Of a DNA stretch of 19,691 bases, positions 8,111-14,787 are shown in pieces. The translations under genes were made by a program, and so were the position numbers. A model generated the notes under the pieces. It searched no databases. It was given only the letters and a program-made list of their open reading frames with translations, and was not told the origin of the DNA. Numbering within the stretch: position 1 is the first letter of the stretch; each line of letters begins with the position of its first letter. Source of the DNA: Bacteroidales bacterium. GTDB taxonomy: Bacteria; Bacteroidota; Bacteroidia; Bacteroidales; Muribaculaceae. Location of the stretch: assembly GCA_004552725.1 (NCBI GenBank), contig SFNM01000030.1, positions 1 to 19,691 of the forward strand. Direction: 5' to 3'.

Positions 8111-9000
8111 CTTTGAGGTTTTAGAGAGTCGAAGATAGAGATGAGGTGTTCGAGTTGTTGGTCGTTGTCGAAGGAGAAAGTGATTTTTCCTTTGCCGTTG
8201 GCATCGTATTTGAATGCGACGGCGGTGTTGAAAGTAGAAGAGAGGTGTTGTTTGAGGATGTCGAAATCATCGCGGTTGTAACGACCAGCCGGGGCGGGTT
8301 TTGGTTTTTCGGCAGGAGGAGTTTGGCCTTGGCTATATGCTTTGGCGAGTTCTTCGACGCGACGGACGGAGAGGTCGTTGCGGAGGATTTCGTTGTAGAG
8401 TTTGAGTTGGAGAGCGGGGTCGGAAATGGTGAGAATAGCGCGAGCGTGACCCATGTCGAGGCGTTTGTCGCGCAGTCCGAGTTGGACTTCCGCGGGAAGT
8501 TTGAGGAGACGAAGGAAGTTGGCCACGGTGGCGCGTTTTTTGCCGATGCGCTCGCTGAGTCGTTCTTGGGTGAGGTTATATTGGTCGATTAGTTTACGGA
8601 AAGTGAGGGCGATTTCGATGGCGTTGAGGTCTTCGCGCTGAATGTTTTCGATAAGAGCCATCTCGGTAAGTTCGGTGTCGGATACAGTGCGGATGTAAGC
8701 GGGCACGGTAGCGAGACCAGCGATTTGAGCAGCGCGATAACGGCGTTCGCCGGCGATTATTTGGTAAGAGTCGGGGCCGGTTTTGCGAAGTGAAATAGGC
8801 TGGATAATACCGAGTTCGCGGATGGAAGCAGCGAGTTCTTGGAGGGCTTCTTCGTCGAAGGAGCGGCGAGGCTGGTCGGGGTTGACTGTAATACGGTCGA
8901 GCGCTATTTCGTTGATGGCAGAAGAGCCGCGAGCGGGCACGTCGTCCATAGAAATAAGAGAATCGAGGCCTCGGCCAAGGGCATTGCGTTTGATTGACAT
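8107..9000 (-). CDS. parB: Chromosome-partitioning protein ParB (Spo0J)
   Basis: This 297-residue protein is the CTP-dependent DNA clamp that loads at parS sites and organises the origin region for segregation. The N-terminus has the conserved ALGRGLDSLI segment (7-16). The ParB/sulfiredoxin-like CTPase domain includes GERRYRAA at 84-91 and the ENIQREDLNAIE segment at 118-129. A helix-turn-helix follows at about 143-166 (LTQERLSERIGKKRATVANF), which reads parS. A proline-rich linker (about 225-240) leads to the C-terminal dimerisation domain. Length and architecture match chromosomal ParB. It begins 8 bp after the parA stop. Confidence 0.97.
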   Translation of the reverse strand: MSIKRNALGRGLDSLISMDDVPARGSSAINEIALDRITVNPDQPRRSFDEEALQELAASIRELGIIQPISLRKTGPDSYQIIAGERRYRAAQIAGLATVPAYIRTVSDTELTEMALIENIQREDLNAIEIALTFRKLIDQYNLTQERLSERIGKKRATVANFLRLLKLPAEVQLGLRDKRLDMGHARAILTISDPALQLKLYNEILRNDLSVRRVEELAKAYSQGQTPPAEKPKPAPAGRYNRDDFDILKQHLSSTFNTAVAFKYDANGKGKITFSFDNDQQLEHLISIFDSLKPQS

Positions 9001-9008
9001 AGCAGCGA

Positions 9009-9791
9009 TTATTTATGTTGTTTTTTAGACTTGTGTCGAGCGAGGATTTCTTTAGCGAGGAGGACGTGGGAAGTTGCACCGCGAGAGTCGGGGTCGTAAA
9101 GGAGCACCGGGAGACCGTGGCTTGGCGCTTCGCTAAGGCGGATGTTGCGCGGGATAACGGTGTCGAATACCATATCGGCGAAGTGGCCTTTGAGTTCTTC
9201 GTAGATTTGGTTGGCCAGGCGCAGACGCGCGTCGTACATGGTGAGGAGGAAGCCTTCGATTTCGAGGTCGGGGTTTAGGCGCGACTTGATGATGCGTATG
9301 GTGTTGAGGAGTTTGCTGATGCCTTCGAGAGCGAAGTACTCTGCTTGCACGGGGATTATGACCGAGTCGGCAGCTGTGAGAGCGTTGACGGTAATGAGAC
9401 CCAGGGAAGGCGAGCAGTCGATGAGTATGTAGTCGTAATTGTCGCGGATAGGCTGGAGGAGGTTAGCGAGCACTCGTTCGCGGTTAGGTTTCGACACGAG
9501 TTCGAGTTCGGCACCGGCGAGGTCGATACGAGAGCCGATAAGGTCGAGGTTTTCGACGCAAGTGGCTACTTGCGAGCCGTCGAGGGGGTATCCATCGACT
9601 AAACATTCGTAGATAGAAGATGTCATGGAACGAGGGTCGATGCCGTAGCCCGAAGTGGCATTCGCCTGGGGGTCTGCATCGATGATAAGTACACGACGGC
9701 CTTCGGCCGCGAGCGAAGCGGCGAGGTTGATGGTGGTTGTGGTTTTGCCAACGCCACCTTTTTGGTTAGCGATTGCTATGATTTTACCCAT
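9009..9791 (-). CDS. parA: Chromosome-partitioning ATPase ParA (Soj)
   Basis: This 260-residue Walker-type ATPase partners ParB to move replicated origins apart. It has the deviant Walker A motif KGGVGKTT at 11-18, including the signature lysine Lys11, and the following IIDADPQANAT (36-46). The later LIDCSPSLG segment is the Walker B region, and LTMYDAR with the arginine-rich region near 175-190 fits non-specific DNA binding. It has no N-terminal HTH extension, which fits the small chromosomal class rather than the larger plasmid P1 class. It is the first gene of the operon: its ATG lies about 20 bases after the predicted transcription start. Confidence 0.97.
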   Translation of the reverse strand: MGKIIAIANQKGGVGKTTTTINLAASLAAEGRRVLIIDADPQANATSGYGIDPRSMTSSIYECLVDGYPLDGSQVATCVENLDLIGSRIDLAGAELELVSKPNRERVLANLLQPIRDNYDYILIDCSPSLGLITVNALTAADSVIIPVQAEYFALEGISKLLNTIRIIKSRLNPDLEIEGFLLTMYDARLRLANQIYEELKGHFADMVFDTVIPRNIRLSEAPSHGLPVLLYDPDSRGATSHVLLAKEILARHKSKKQHK

Positions 9792-9819
9792 TTAATCGGC
9801 TGATTTAAATTATTTTCTG

Positions 9820-9851
9820 CAAAGTAAAGCATTTTTGGCGAGATAGCCAAA
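9820..9851 (-). promoter_or_regulatory. parA operon promoter
   Basis: Read on the minus strand, TTTG (9851-9848) is followed after 20 bp by TTACTTTG (9827-9820). The -33 box and spacing are ideal; the -7 box differs from TAnnTTTG at one base. Transcription would start near 9813, about 20 bases before the parA ATG. The two parS-like half-sites lie just upstream, beside the -33 box. Confidence 0.65.
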
Positions 9852-9855
9852 GAAA

Positions 9856-9897
9856 TGTTCCACGAAAAGAGCAAAAATGTTAATAACTTGTTCCACG
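9856..9897. promoter_or_regulatory. Two parS-like half-sites upstream of parA
   Basis: TGTTCCACG occurs at 9856-9864 and again at 9889-9897, the same way round, with starts 33 bp apart, about three helical turns. These nine bases equal the left part of the canonical 16-bp parS (TGTTNCACGTGAAACA). The right parts are degenerate: the first copy matches 11 of 16 positions, the second only the nine. ParB binding here would allow autoregulation, but neither is a full palindromic parS. Confidence 0.4.
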
Positions 9898-10040
9898 CCT
9901 TGGCTCCGGGCTATGCTCGCTTCGCCAAGTCTTCGTCGGGCGCTACCGCGCCGCTCGGCTTCCGCCTCGCCACCGAACCTCACCGCGGCGGGCGCTTCGC
10001 TGCGCCGAGCCTTCGTCGGGCACTTCCGCGCTGCTCGGCT
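9896..10040 (+). repeat. GC-rich composite palindromic repeat, cluster A
   Basis: This gene-free stretch is built from short modules that return elsewhere in the window: GGCGC-TACC-GCGCC stem-loops with CGCTCGGC after them (9938-9959 and a variant at 10018-10039), a CTCGCCACCGAACCTCAC spacer near 9964-9983, and GGCGC-TTCGCT-GCGCC stem-loops (9990-10009). Bases 9928-9965 are identical over 38 bases to 10797-10834, and 9985-10009 over 25 bases to 10774-10798. It resembles REP/BIME-type intergenic repeats and is not coding. Confidence 0.8.
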
Positions 10041-10080
10041 ACCGCTGAACAAATCAGGCGAAAGTGGAAAATGTGTTAGG

Positions 10081-10359
10081 TTACTTGTCGAGGTAATGAC
10101 CTTTGAGGGAAATTACGAAGACTGAAACTACATCTTCATCAATGCGATACACTATTCGTGAGGCTTTGTCTATACGACGACTCCACAAACCTTGTAGATT
10201 TCCTCTCAACTGTTCCACTTTACCTGTGCCGGAATGAGGGTGCTCTTCTAATTCTTCGAATATGCTTAAGATTTTGCGAAGAATTTTTATTTGACCGGAT
10301 TTTTTCCAGAGGAGCAAATGCTTTTCGGCTTCCGGAAGGAGGATTAGCTTATATTTCAT
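10081..10359 (-). CDS. Txe/YoeB family mRNA interferase toxin
   Basis: This 92-residue protein of the RelE superfamily is expected to cut mRNA in the ribosomal A site when freed from its antitoxin. The body from GKVEQLRGNLQGLWSRRI onward aligns with YoeB of E. coli. The catalytic set is present: Glu49 (as Glu46 in YoeB), Arg68 (as Arg65) and His88 with Tyr89 (as His83, Tyr84). It is slightly longer than YoeB (84 residues), with a short tail after the HY pair. Its start overlaps the upstream antitoxin stop by 4 bp, the normal translational coupling of such modules. It is visibly more AT-rich than the flanking repeats and neighbours, which fits a mobile accessory module. Confidence 0.92.
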   Translation of the reverse strand: MKYKLILLPEAEKHLLLWKKSGQIKILRKILSIFEELEEHPHSGTGKVEQLRGNLQGLWSRRIDKASRIVYRIDEDVVSVFVISLKGHYLDK

Positions 10360-10649
10360 AAGCCGAGGTCTGCTTTGAGCTCGGCGGCGCTTACTTGGCG
10401 GCCTAGACCGGATTGGAGTTGGGCGAGGCCACGATTGATGGATGCGATGTTATCGGGGTTGTCAAACCATTTATCACCGGAAGGGGATGGATTAGCAGTG
10501 ATGTCAATGCTCACGGAGTTGGCTTTGCTAATCAGTATCTGCTCAATGTAATTTTTGAGGCTACGGCCTTGGGCGGCAGCCATTACTGCCAATTTTTGAA
10601 AAGCATCAATAGGCAGGTCGATATTTTTTCTCTTAGTAATTGCTTCCAT
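10356..10649 (-). CDS. Ribbon-helix-helix-like antitoxin for the YoeB-type toxin
   Basis: This is a 97-residue protein directly upstream of, and overlapping, the toxin gene. Residues about 6-45 (KRKNIDLP, then two helices around AFQKLAVMAAAQG and SLKNYIEQILIS) look like a MetJ/Arc ribbon-helix-helix DNA-binding fold. The acidic, flexible C-terminal part (about 50-97, ending SAAELKADLGL) would wrap and neutralise the toxin. It does not look like YefM/Phd, the usual partner of YoeB. By analogy it should repress its own promoter, which lies immediately upstream. The antitoxin role rests on gene order, size and coupling; the fold is inferred from sequence pattern. Confidence 0.78.
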   Translation of the reverse strand: MEAITKRKNIDLPIDAFQKLAVMAAAQGRSLKNYIEQILISKANSVSIDITANPSPSGDKWFDNPDNIASINRGLAQLQSGLGRQVSAAELKADLGL

Positions 10650-10665
10650 TTGATATATTTTGGTG

Positions 10666-10697
10666 CAAAGGTATAAAAAATATATAATATATACAAT
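10666..10697 (-). promoter_or_regulatory. Toxin-antitoxin promoter
   Basis: On the minus strand, ATTG (10697-10694) is followed after 20 bp by TACCTTTG (10673-10666), a perfect -7 box. Transcription would begin about 10 bases before the antitoxin ATG at 10649, leaving a very short leader. The spacer is almost pure A/T (TATATAATATATA), with small palindromes that could be the antitoxin operator. Confidence 0.7.
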
Positions 10698-10773
10698 AAT
10701 AGTGCCTTTTTTGCTGATAGCCTACAAAAAATCGTAGCCTCGTCATTTAGTGTGAGAGCCATCTTGTTATGTT

Positions 10774-10905
10774 GCGGCGGGCGCTTCGCTGCGCCGAGTC
10801 TTCGTCGGGCGCTACCGCGCCGCTCGGCTTCCGCACACCCCGCAGCAAGCCGCGAGGCTACAGCCACCGGACCTCATTGTGGCGGGCGCTTCGCTGCGCC
10901 GAGTT
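10774..10905 (+). repeat. GC-rich composite palindromic repeat, cluster B
   Basis: The same modules as in cluster A occur in the same orientation: GGCGC-TTCGCT-GCGCC at 10779-10798 and again at 10884-10903, GGCGC-TACC-GCGCC with CGCTCGGC at 10807-10828, and a diverged CCACCGGACCTCA spacer near 10864-10877. The stretch between the second and third stem-loops carries extra sequence with a small inverted repeat. The last stem-loop lies just downstream of the AlkD-like gene stop on the minus strand, but no T-run follows it. Confidence 0.8.
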
Positions 10906-10917
10906 TTTGCTGAGTAT

Positions 10918-11511
10918 TTATTTTTCGGAGAGGAAGGTGAGTTGGTCTTGGAGGAGGGAGAGGAGGGAGGTGAGGGGGTCGGGGCGTTGTTGCTCTTGTG
11001 TGAGGGCGGCGGTGGCGGCTGCGAAGAGGGGGGTGGAGGTTGGTGTGGGGTGGTTGATGATGGAGGACTGATTGAGGATGTTGAGAAGGAGTCGGAGGCC
11101 GGTGTAGCGGGTGAGGCGGTTTGGGTCGGAGACGAGGTCGGAGGCGAGGTCGACGGCGAAAGGAGTGTGGCGCAGGAGTCGATGGCATAGAATGTCGGCA
11201 TCTTCGCTCCAACGGACTTCGCGCGCCATGGCTGCTGCTCGCTGGGGGGTGAGTTGGTCGACGGGGTATAACATCGGGGCGAGGAGCATCGACTCGCGGG
11301 AGTTGGAGTCGGCCCAGAGTTGTTCAGCGAGTTGGAGGGTGTGGGGCTGTTCGGCAGCGATTTCGGCGAGTTGTGGAAGGTTGAGGCCGAAGATGAATTG
11401 GTGAGGGCAACCATTTCGGCGAAGAGTGTCGGCCACGATGCCGTTGCGCATGGCATAGATGCGTCGTTTGAGCAGTTGCATGGGCGAGAATTGGGTGGCG
11501 GAGTCGGTCAT
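10918..11511 (-). CDS. AlkD-like DNA alkylation repair protein (HEAT-like)
   Basis: This 197-residue helical protein shows the spaced pattern of the AlkC/AlkD HEAT-like DNA glycosylase family: a short N-terminal helix, then FGLNLPQLAEIA, LAEQLWADSNSRESMLLAPML (61-81), a segment VRWSEDADILCHRLL (99-113) matching the family's Trp/Asp region, and ASDLV...RYTGLRLLLNIL. AlkD removes bulky alkylated bases without base flipping. The protein is shorter than AlkD (about 220-240), and I cannot assign the catalytic Asp with confidence, so loss of activity is possible. The start overlaps the surE stop by 4 bp, and it is the last gene of the mutS2 operon. The C-terminus is low in complexity (Thr/Pro/Ala/Gln-rich). 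Confidence 0.65.
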   Translation of the reverse strand: MTDSATQFSPMQLLKRRIYAMRNGIVADTLRRNGCPHQFIFGLNLPQLAEIAAEQPHTLQLAEQLWADSNSRESMLLAPMLYPVDQLTPQRAAAMAREVRWSEDADILCHRLLRHTPFAVDLASDLVSDPNRLTRYTGLRLLLNILNQSSIINHPTPTSTPLFAAATAALTQEQQRPDPLTSLLSLLQDQLTFLSEK

Positions 11512-12278
11512 CGGTCGAAGTCTTTAGAGAATTGCGAGATGAGGTTGTGGGCAGTCATGTCTACGTTGACGGGGACCACAGTTATGAAGCCTTGGTTGAG
11601 CCAATATTCGTCGGTGTCGGAAGCGTTGGCATCGTGGTTGACCATGCGGCCGGTGAGCCAGTAGAACGGGCGGCCGAAGGGGTCGGCATAGTCGGCGTAC
11701 TCGTCGGTCCAAGCGGCTCGAGCGGCTCGGCAGGTGCGAACGCCTTTGGGAGTGATGCCGGCGGGCATGTTGACGTTGAGGCAGATGCCGGAGGGGAGGG
11801 GGTTGGCCAGCAGATGCTCAATGATGGATCGGACGAAAGGCATGGTGGGTGTGAAGTCCACGTCCATGGCATGGTCGGTGATGGAGAAGCCGCAAGAGGT
11901 GATGCCGACGGTGGCGCCTTCGAGCACGGCGCCCATAGTGCCGGAGTAAACTACGTTGCAAGCGGAGTTTGAACCGTGGTTGATGCCTGCGAGGACGAGT
12001 GATGGTCGGCGGTCGACGAGTTTGGAGAGGGCGAGTTTGACGCAGTCGACGGGCGAGCCGTTCACGGCATAAAGTTGTGCATTTCCGTGGGAGCCGCGCG
12101 GGGTGATGCGAAGAGGAGTGCCGACGGTGATGGCTGAAGATTGGCCGGAGTGAGGGGCGTCGGGACCGACCACAATTACATCGCAATAGTCGGGCACACA
12201 TTCAGCGAGGCGCAGGATGCCTGGCGCGTTGATACTGTCGTCGTTGGAAATGAGTATAAGTGGGCGTTGGTTGTTCAT
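11508..12278 (-). CDS. surE: 5'/3'-nucleotidase SurE
   Basis: This 256-residue metal-dependent phosphatase of nucleoside 5'- and 3'-monophosphates belongs to the stationary-phase survival family. All family motifs are visible: ISNDDSINAPG at 10-20 with the metal ligands Asp13 and Asp14, SGQSSAIT at 44-51 with Ser44, NGSPVDCVKLAL at 73-84, and AGINHGSNSACNVVYSGTMGAVLEG at about 97-121 with Asn100. Length is normal. The start is 31 bp downstream of the folC stop in an AT-rich gap without a recognisable promoter; the 3' end overlaps the AlkD-like gene. SurE is cytoplasmic and acts in nucleotide salvage and stress survival. Confidence 0.97.
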   Translation of the reverse strand: MNNQRPLILISNDDSINAPGILRLAECVPDYCDVIVVGPDAPHSGQSSAITVGTPLRITPRGSHGNAQLYAVNGSPVDCVKLALSKLVDRRPSLVLAGINHGSNSACNVVYSGTMGAVLEGATVGITSCGFSITDHAMDVDFTPTMPFVRSIIEHLLANPLPSGICLNVNMPAGITPKGVRTCRAARAAWTDEYADYADPFGRPFYWLTGRMVNHDANASDTDEYWLNQGFITVVPVNVDMTAHNLISQFSKDFDR

Positions 12279-12309
12279 GTTTGTAAGTATTATATATAAT
12301 AAGGAAAAA

Positions 12310-13593
12310 TTATTTAAAAAAGGAGAGAAGGTCGGCGACGATGAATGTGGAGCCGCCTACGAAGATGGAGTGGGAAGGTAGGGCCGCATTGCGGGCGGCA
12401 TTGAAGGCCTGTTCAACGGAGTCGAAGGCCGTTGCGTTGAGGTGGTATTGGTTGGCGATTGGGATTAGTTCGGCTGCAGGACGGCCTCGCTGAACGGAAG
12501 GAGTGGCGAGGTAGTAGATGGCGTTGGTCGGGAGGAATGGGAAGATGTGAGAGACGTCTTTGTCGTTGACAAATCCGATGACAACGTGGAGGGTGGAAGC
12601 GGCGGCTAATTGGGCGAGTTGAGGTCCGAGGTATTGCCAACCGCCGGGGTTGTGGCCGGTGTCGCAAATAACGCGTGGTGACAGTGATAGAGTGGACCAT
12701 CGACCCATCAGACCGGAGAGTTGGCACACGTGGGCAAAACCGGATGCGACTGCTTGAGGGGTAATGTTGAGCGGGAGTGCGTGGAGTGCGTGGAGGATGG
12801 TGTTGGCATTGAGAAGTTGGCAGTCGGCTGTGAGTTCGGAGTGGATGTCGCCCCAGGGGGTTTGGTGGTAGATGATTTCGAACGGAGAGCGTGAGGCGGC
12901 GCGGTAGAGAGGTGCGTCTTGTGCGAATGTGATGGGAGCAGACACTTCGGCGGCGCGGTTTTCGAACACGATGCGCACTTCGCCTTCGGCTTCGCCGATG
13001 ATAACCGGGGTGAGAGGCTTGATGATGCCGGCTTTTTCGACTGCTATTTCGGCGGGCGTGTTGCCTAATAGGGCTGTGTGGTCGAGGGAAATGTTGGTGA
13101 TGACCGATAGGATGGGGGAGATGATGTTGGTGGCGTCGAGGCGTCCACCGAGGCCAACTTCGATTACTGCAATGTCGACATTTTGGCGCACGAAGTGTTC
13201 GAAGGCCATGATGGTGGTTAGTTCGAAGAAAGATGGTTGGGGGTCGAAGTTGAGAGCCCGGAAGCGGTTGATGAAGTCGACGACTTCGGCTTCTGAAATC
13301 ATTTGGCCGTTGACGCGAATACGTTCGCGGAAGTCGATGAGGTGAGGAGAAGTGTATAGCGCCACTTTTAAGCCGGCGGATTGGAGCACGGCGGCGATGG
13401 TTGAGGCAGTGGAGCCTTTGCCGTTGGTGCCGGCGATGTGAATACATTTGAGGCGCTGATGCGGGTTGCCGAAAAGGTGGCTAAGGTGCAATACGGTGTC
13501 GAGGCCCGGTTTGTAGGCACCGGCGCCGAGGTTTTGGAAGGTCGGTATTTGGCTGAAGAGCCAATCAATGGATTCTTTATATGATGTAAACAT
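12310..13593 (-). CDS. folC: Bifunctional folylpolyglutamate/dihydrofolate synthase
   Basis: This 427-residue Mur-ligase-family enzyme adds glutamate to dihydropteroate and to reduced folates with ATP. The P-loop GTNGKGS is at 55-61, followed by TIAAVLQSAGLKVALYTSPHL and the ERIRVNG segment, all typical of FolC. GLGGRLDATN and HTALLGNTPAEIAVEKAGIIK carry the second family signature, with the lysine carbamylated in relatives. The C-terminal domain starts around LMGRWSTL and includes CDTGHNPGGWQYL. The length is standard. The start lies 2 bp after the chromate-transporter stop, so translation is probably coupled. Confidence 0.96.
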   Translation of the reverse strand: MFTSYKESIDWLFSQIPTFQNLGAGAYKPGLDTVLHLSHLFGNPHQRLKCIHIAGTNGKGSTASTIAAVLQSAGLKVALYTSPHLIDFRERIRVNGQMISEAEVVDFINRFRALNFDPQPSFFELTTIMAFEHFVRQNVDIAVIEVGLGGRLDATNIISPILSVITNISLDHTALLGNTPAEIAVEKAGIIKPLTPVIIGEAEGEVRIVFENRAAEVSAPITFAQDAPLYRAASRSPFEIIYHQTPWGDIHSELTADCQLLNANTILHALHALPLNITPQAVASGFAHVCQLSGLMGRWSTLSLSPRVICDTGHNPGGWQYLGPQLAQLAAASTLHVVIGFVNDKDVSHIFPFLPTNAIYYLATPSVQRGRPAAELIPIANQYHLNATAFDSVEQAFNAARNAALPSHSIFVGGSTFIVADLLSFFK

Positions 13594-13595
13594 TC

Positions 13596-14165
13596 TCAGA
13601 ATATTAAATAGCCGGCGAGTCCGGCGGCGCAGATGAGCAGAATTGGGTGGATGCGAGTGAAGAGGTTGAGGAGAAGTACGCCGAGGGTGATAAGAGCCGA
13701 TGGAATGATTTCAGCGGGGATTGAGCCGTAGTTTTCGGAATTCATTAGAATTAGGGCTGCAGATGCGATGAGGCCGATGACCACTGGGCGTAAGCCACGG
13801 AATATGCCCTCGATTGCGACGCTTTTGCGATGGCGCGAAACGAATTTGCCGGCATACCGAACCAGGAGAAACGAGGGAATGATGACCACGAGGGTGCAAA
13901 TTATCGAGCCGAGGACTCCCCACAGGGGAGAAGCCTCCGGCCCTATGGCTTGGAGAGGGGCTGTGTAGCCGATGTATGTGGCTGAGTTGATGCCGATAGG
14001 TCCGGGAGTCATTTGGGAAATTGCCACGATGTCGGTGAATGTTTTGTCGGAAATCCAACCGGGGCCGACGATTTCGCTTTGGATCAAAGAAAGCATGGCA
14101 TATCCACCGCCGAAGCCGAAGAAGCCGATTTTGAGGTAACTCCAGATGAGTTTGAGGTAAATCAT
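13596..14165 (-). CDS. chrA: Chromate transporter, short-chain subunit 1
   Basis: This 189-residue membrane protein consists of a single CHR domain. The N-terminal signature FGFGGGYAMLSLIQSEIV (16-33) and SQMTPGPIGINSATYIGY match the chromate transporter family, including the PGP motif. About five to six hydrophobic segments follow. Short-chain CHR proteins work as pairs encoded by adjacent genes, and the second half is directly upstream with a 4-bp overlap. The family exports chromate in some bacteria; in gut anaerobes the physiological anion is unknown, so chromate resistance should not be assumed. Confidence 0.93.
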   Translation of the reverse strand: MIYLKLIWSYLKIGFFGFGGGYAMLSLIQSEIVGPGWISDKTFTDIVAISQMTPGPIGINSATYIGYTAPLQAIGPEASPLWGVLGSIICTLVVIIPSFLLVRYAGKFVSRHRKSVAIEGIFRGLRPVVIGLIASAALILMNSENYGSIPAEIIPSALITLGVLLLNLFTRIHPILLICAAGLAGYLIF

Positions 14166-14776
14166 TGAGCACCTCCTTTCTGATGGGCGATTTTACTGCG
14201 GACGTGTCGGAGTTGGAGCCAACCGATAGAGCCGCCTAAAACTATGAAGATGATAGGATTGGAAATGATAGGCCATTTCGACCAAATAAGGGCCGCGACC
14301 ACTACGGGAATCCAAGCGGTGCTCCATCCGATGTTGGCGGCGCGAGCGGATGTAATCACCGGGGTGATGATAAGTGCTACGACGGCGGGACGTATGCCTT
14401 TGAAAACGGCGTTGAGAGTGGGGTTTTGAATGATTGTTTCCGGAGTGAGAAATACGGCGATAGCCAGAATGATGAAGAAGCAGGGGAGTATAGTGCCGCA
14501 AGCGGCAACCACCGAACCAATGCGCCCGCGGAGTCGGTCACCAACGGCTACGGAGATGTTGACGGCCAAAATGCCGGGGAGTGACTGGGCTAAGGCCAAC
14601 AGGTCGAGGAACTCGTCTTTGGCTATCCAACGTTGGTTGTCGACGACTTCGCGCTGTATGATTGAAATCATAGCCCATCCACCGCCGAATGTGAAGGCAC
14701 CAATTTTGACGAAGACAGTGAAAAGGCGCCAAAGGAGGTGACGTTTTTCTGTATGAATTTGTTGATTATCAGACAT
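14162..14776 (-). CDS. chrA: Chromate transporter, short-chain subunit 2
   Basis: This 204-residue half-size CHR protein is the partner of the following gene. The start at 14776 (MSDNQQ) is chosen because an upstream in-frame ATG at 14887 would add an arginine-rich stretch read out of frame through the mutS2 3' end; the chosen start is 11 bp after the mutS2 stop. The signature FTFGGGWAMISIIQREVV, with SLPGILAVNISVAVGDRLRG, corresponds to that of subunit 1, though the PGP motif is reduced to PG. The two proteins are clearly homologous halves and are expected to form an antiparallel pair in the inner membrane. Confidence 0.93.
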   Translation of the reverse strand: MSDNQQIHTEKRHLLWRLFTVFVKIGAFTFGGGWAMISIIQREVVDNQRWIAKDEFLDLLALAQSLPGILAVNISVAVGDRLRGRIGSVVAACGTILPCFFIILAIAVFLTPETIIQNPTLNAVFKGIRPAVVALIITPVITSARAANIGWSTAWIPVVVAALIWSKWPIISNPIIFIVLGGSIGWLQLRHVRSKIAHQKGGAQ

Positions 14777-14787
14777 TTCAGGTGGAG

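Noticed and set aside
9810..10125. Arg/Ala-rich frames through repeat clusters A and B
   Set aside because: They are translations of the GC-rich palindromic repeat, without conserved start, leader or composition of real genes.
9896..10905. CRISPR-like array
   Set aside because: The repeat modules vary in length and sequence, the spacers are themselves repeated, and no cas gene is present.
12413..13447. 344-codon open frame on the minus strand inside folC
   Set aside because: It is an out-of-frame reading of folC with Arg/His/Pro-rich low-complexity product; folC itself has all its motifs.
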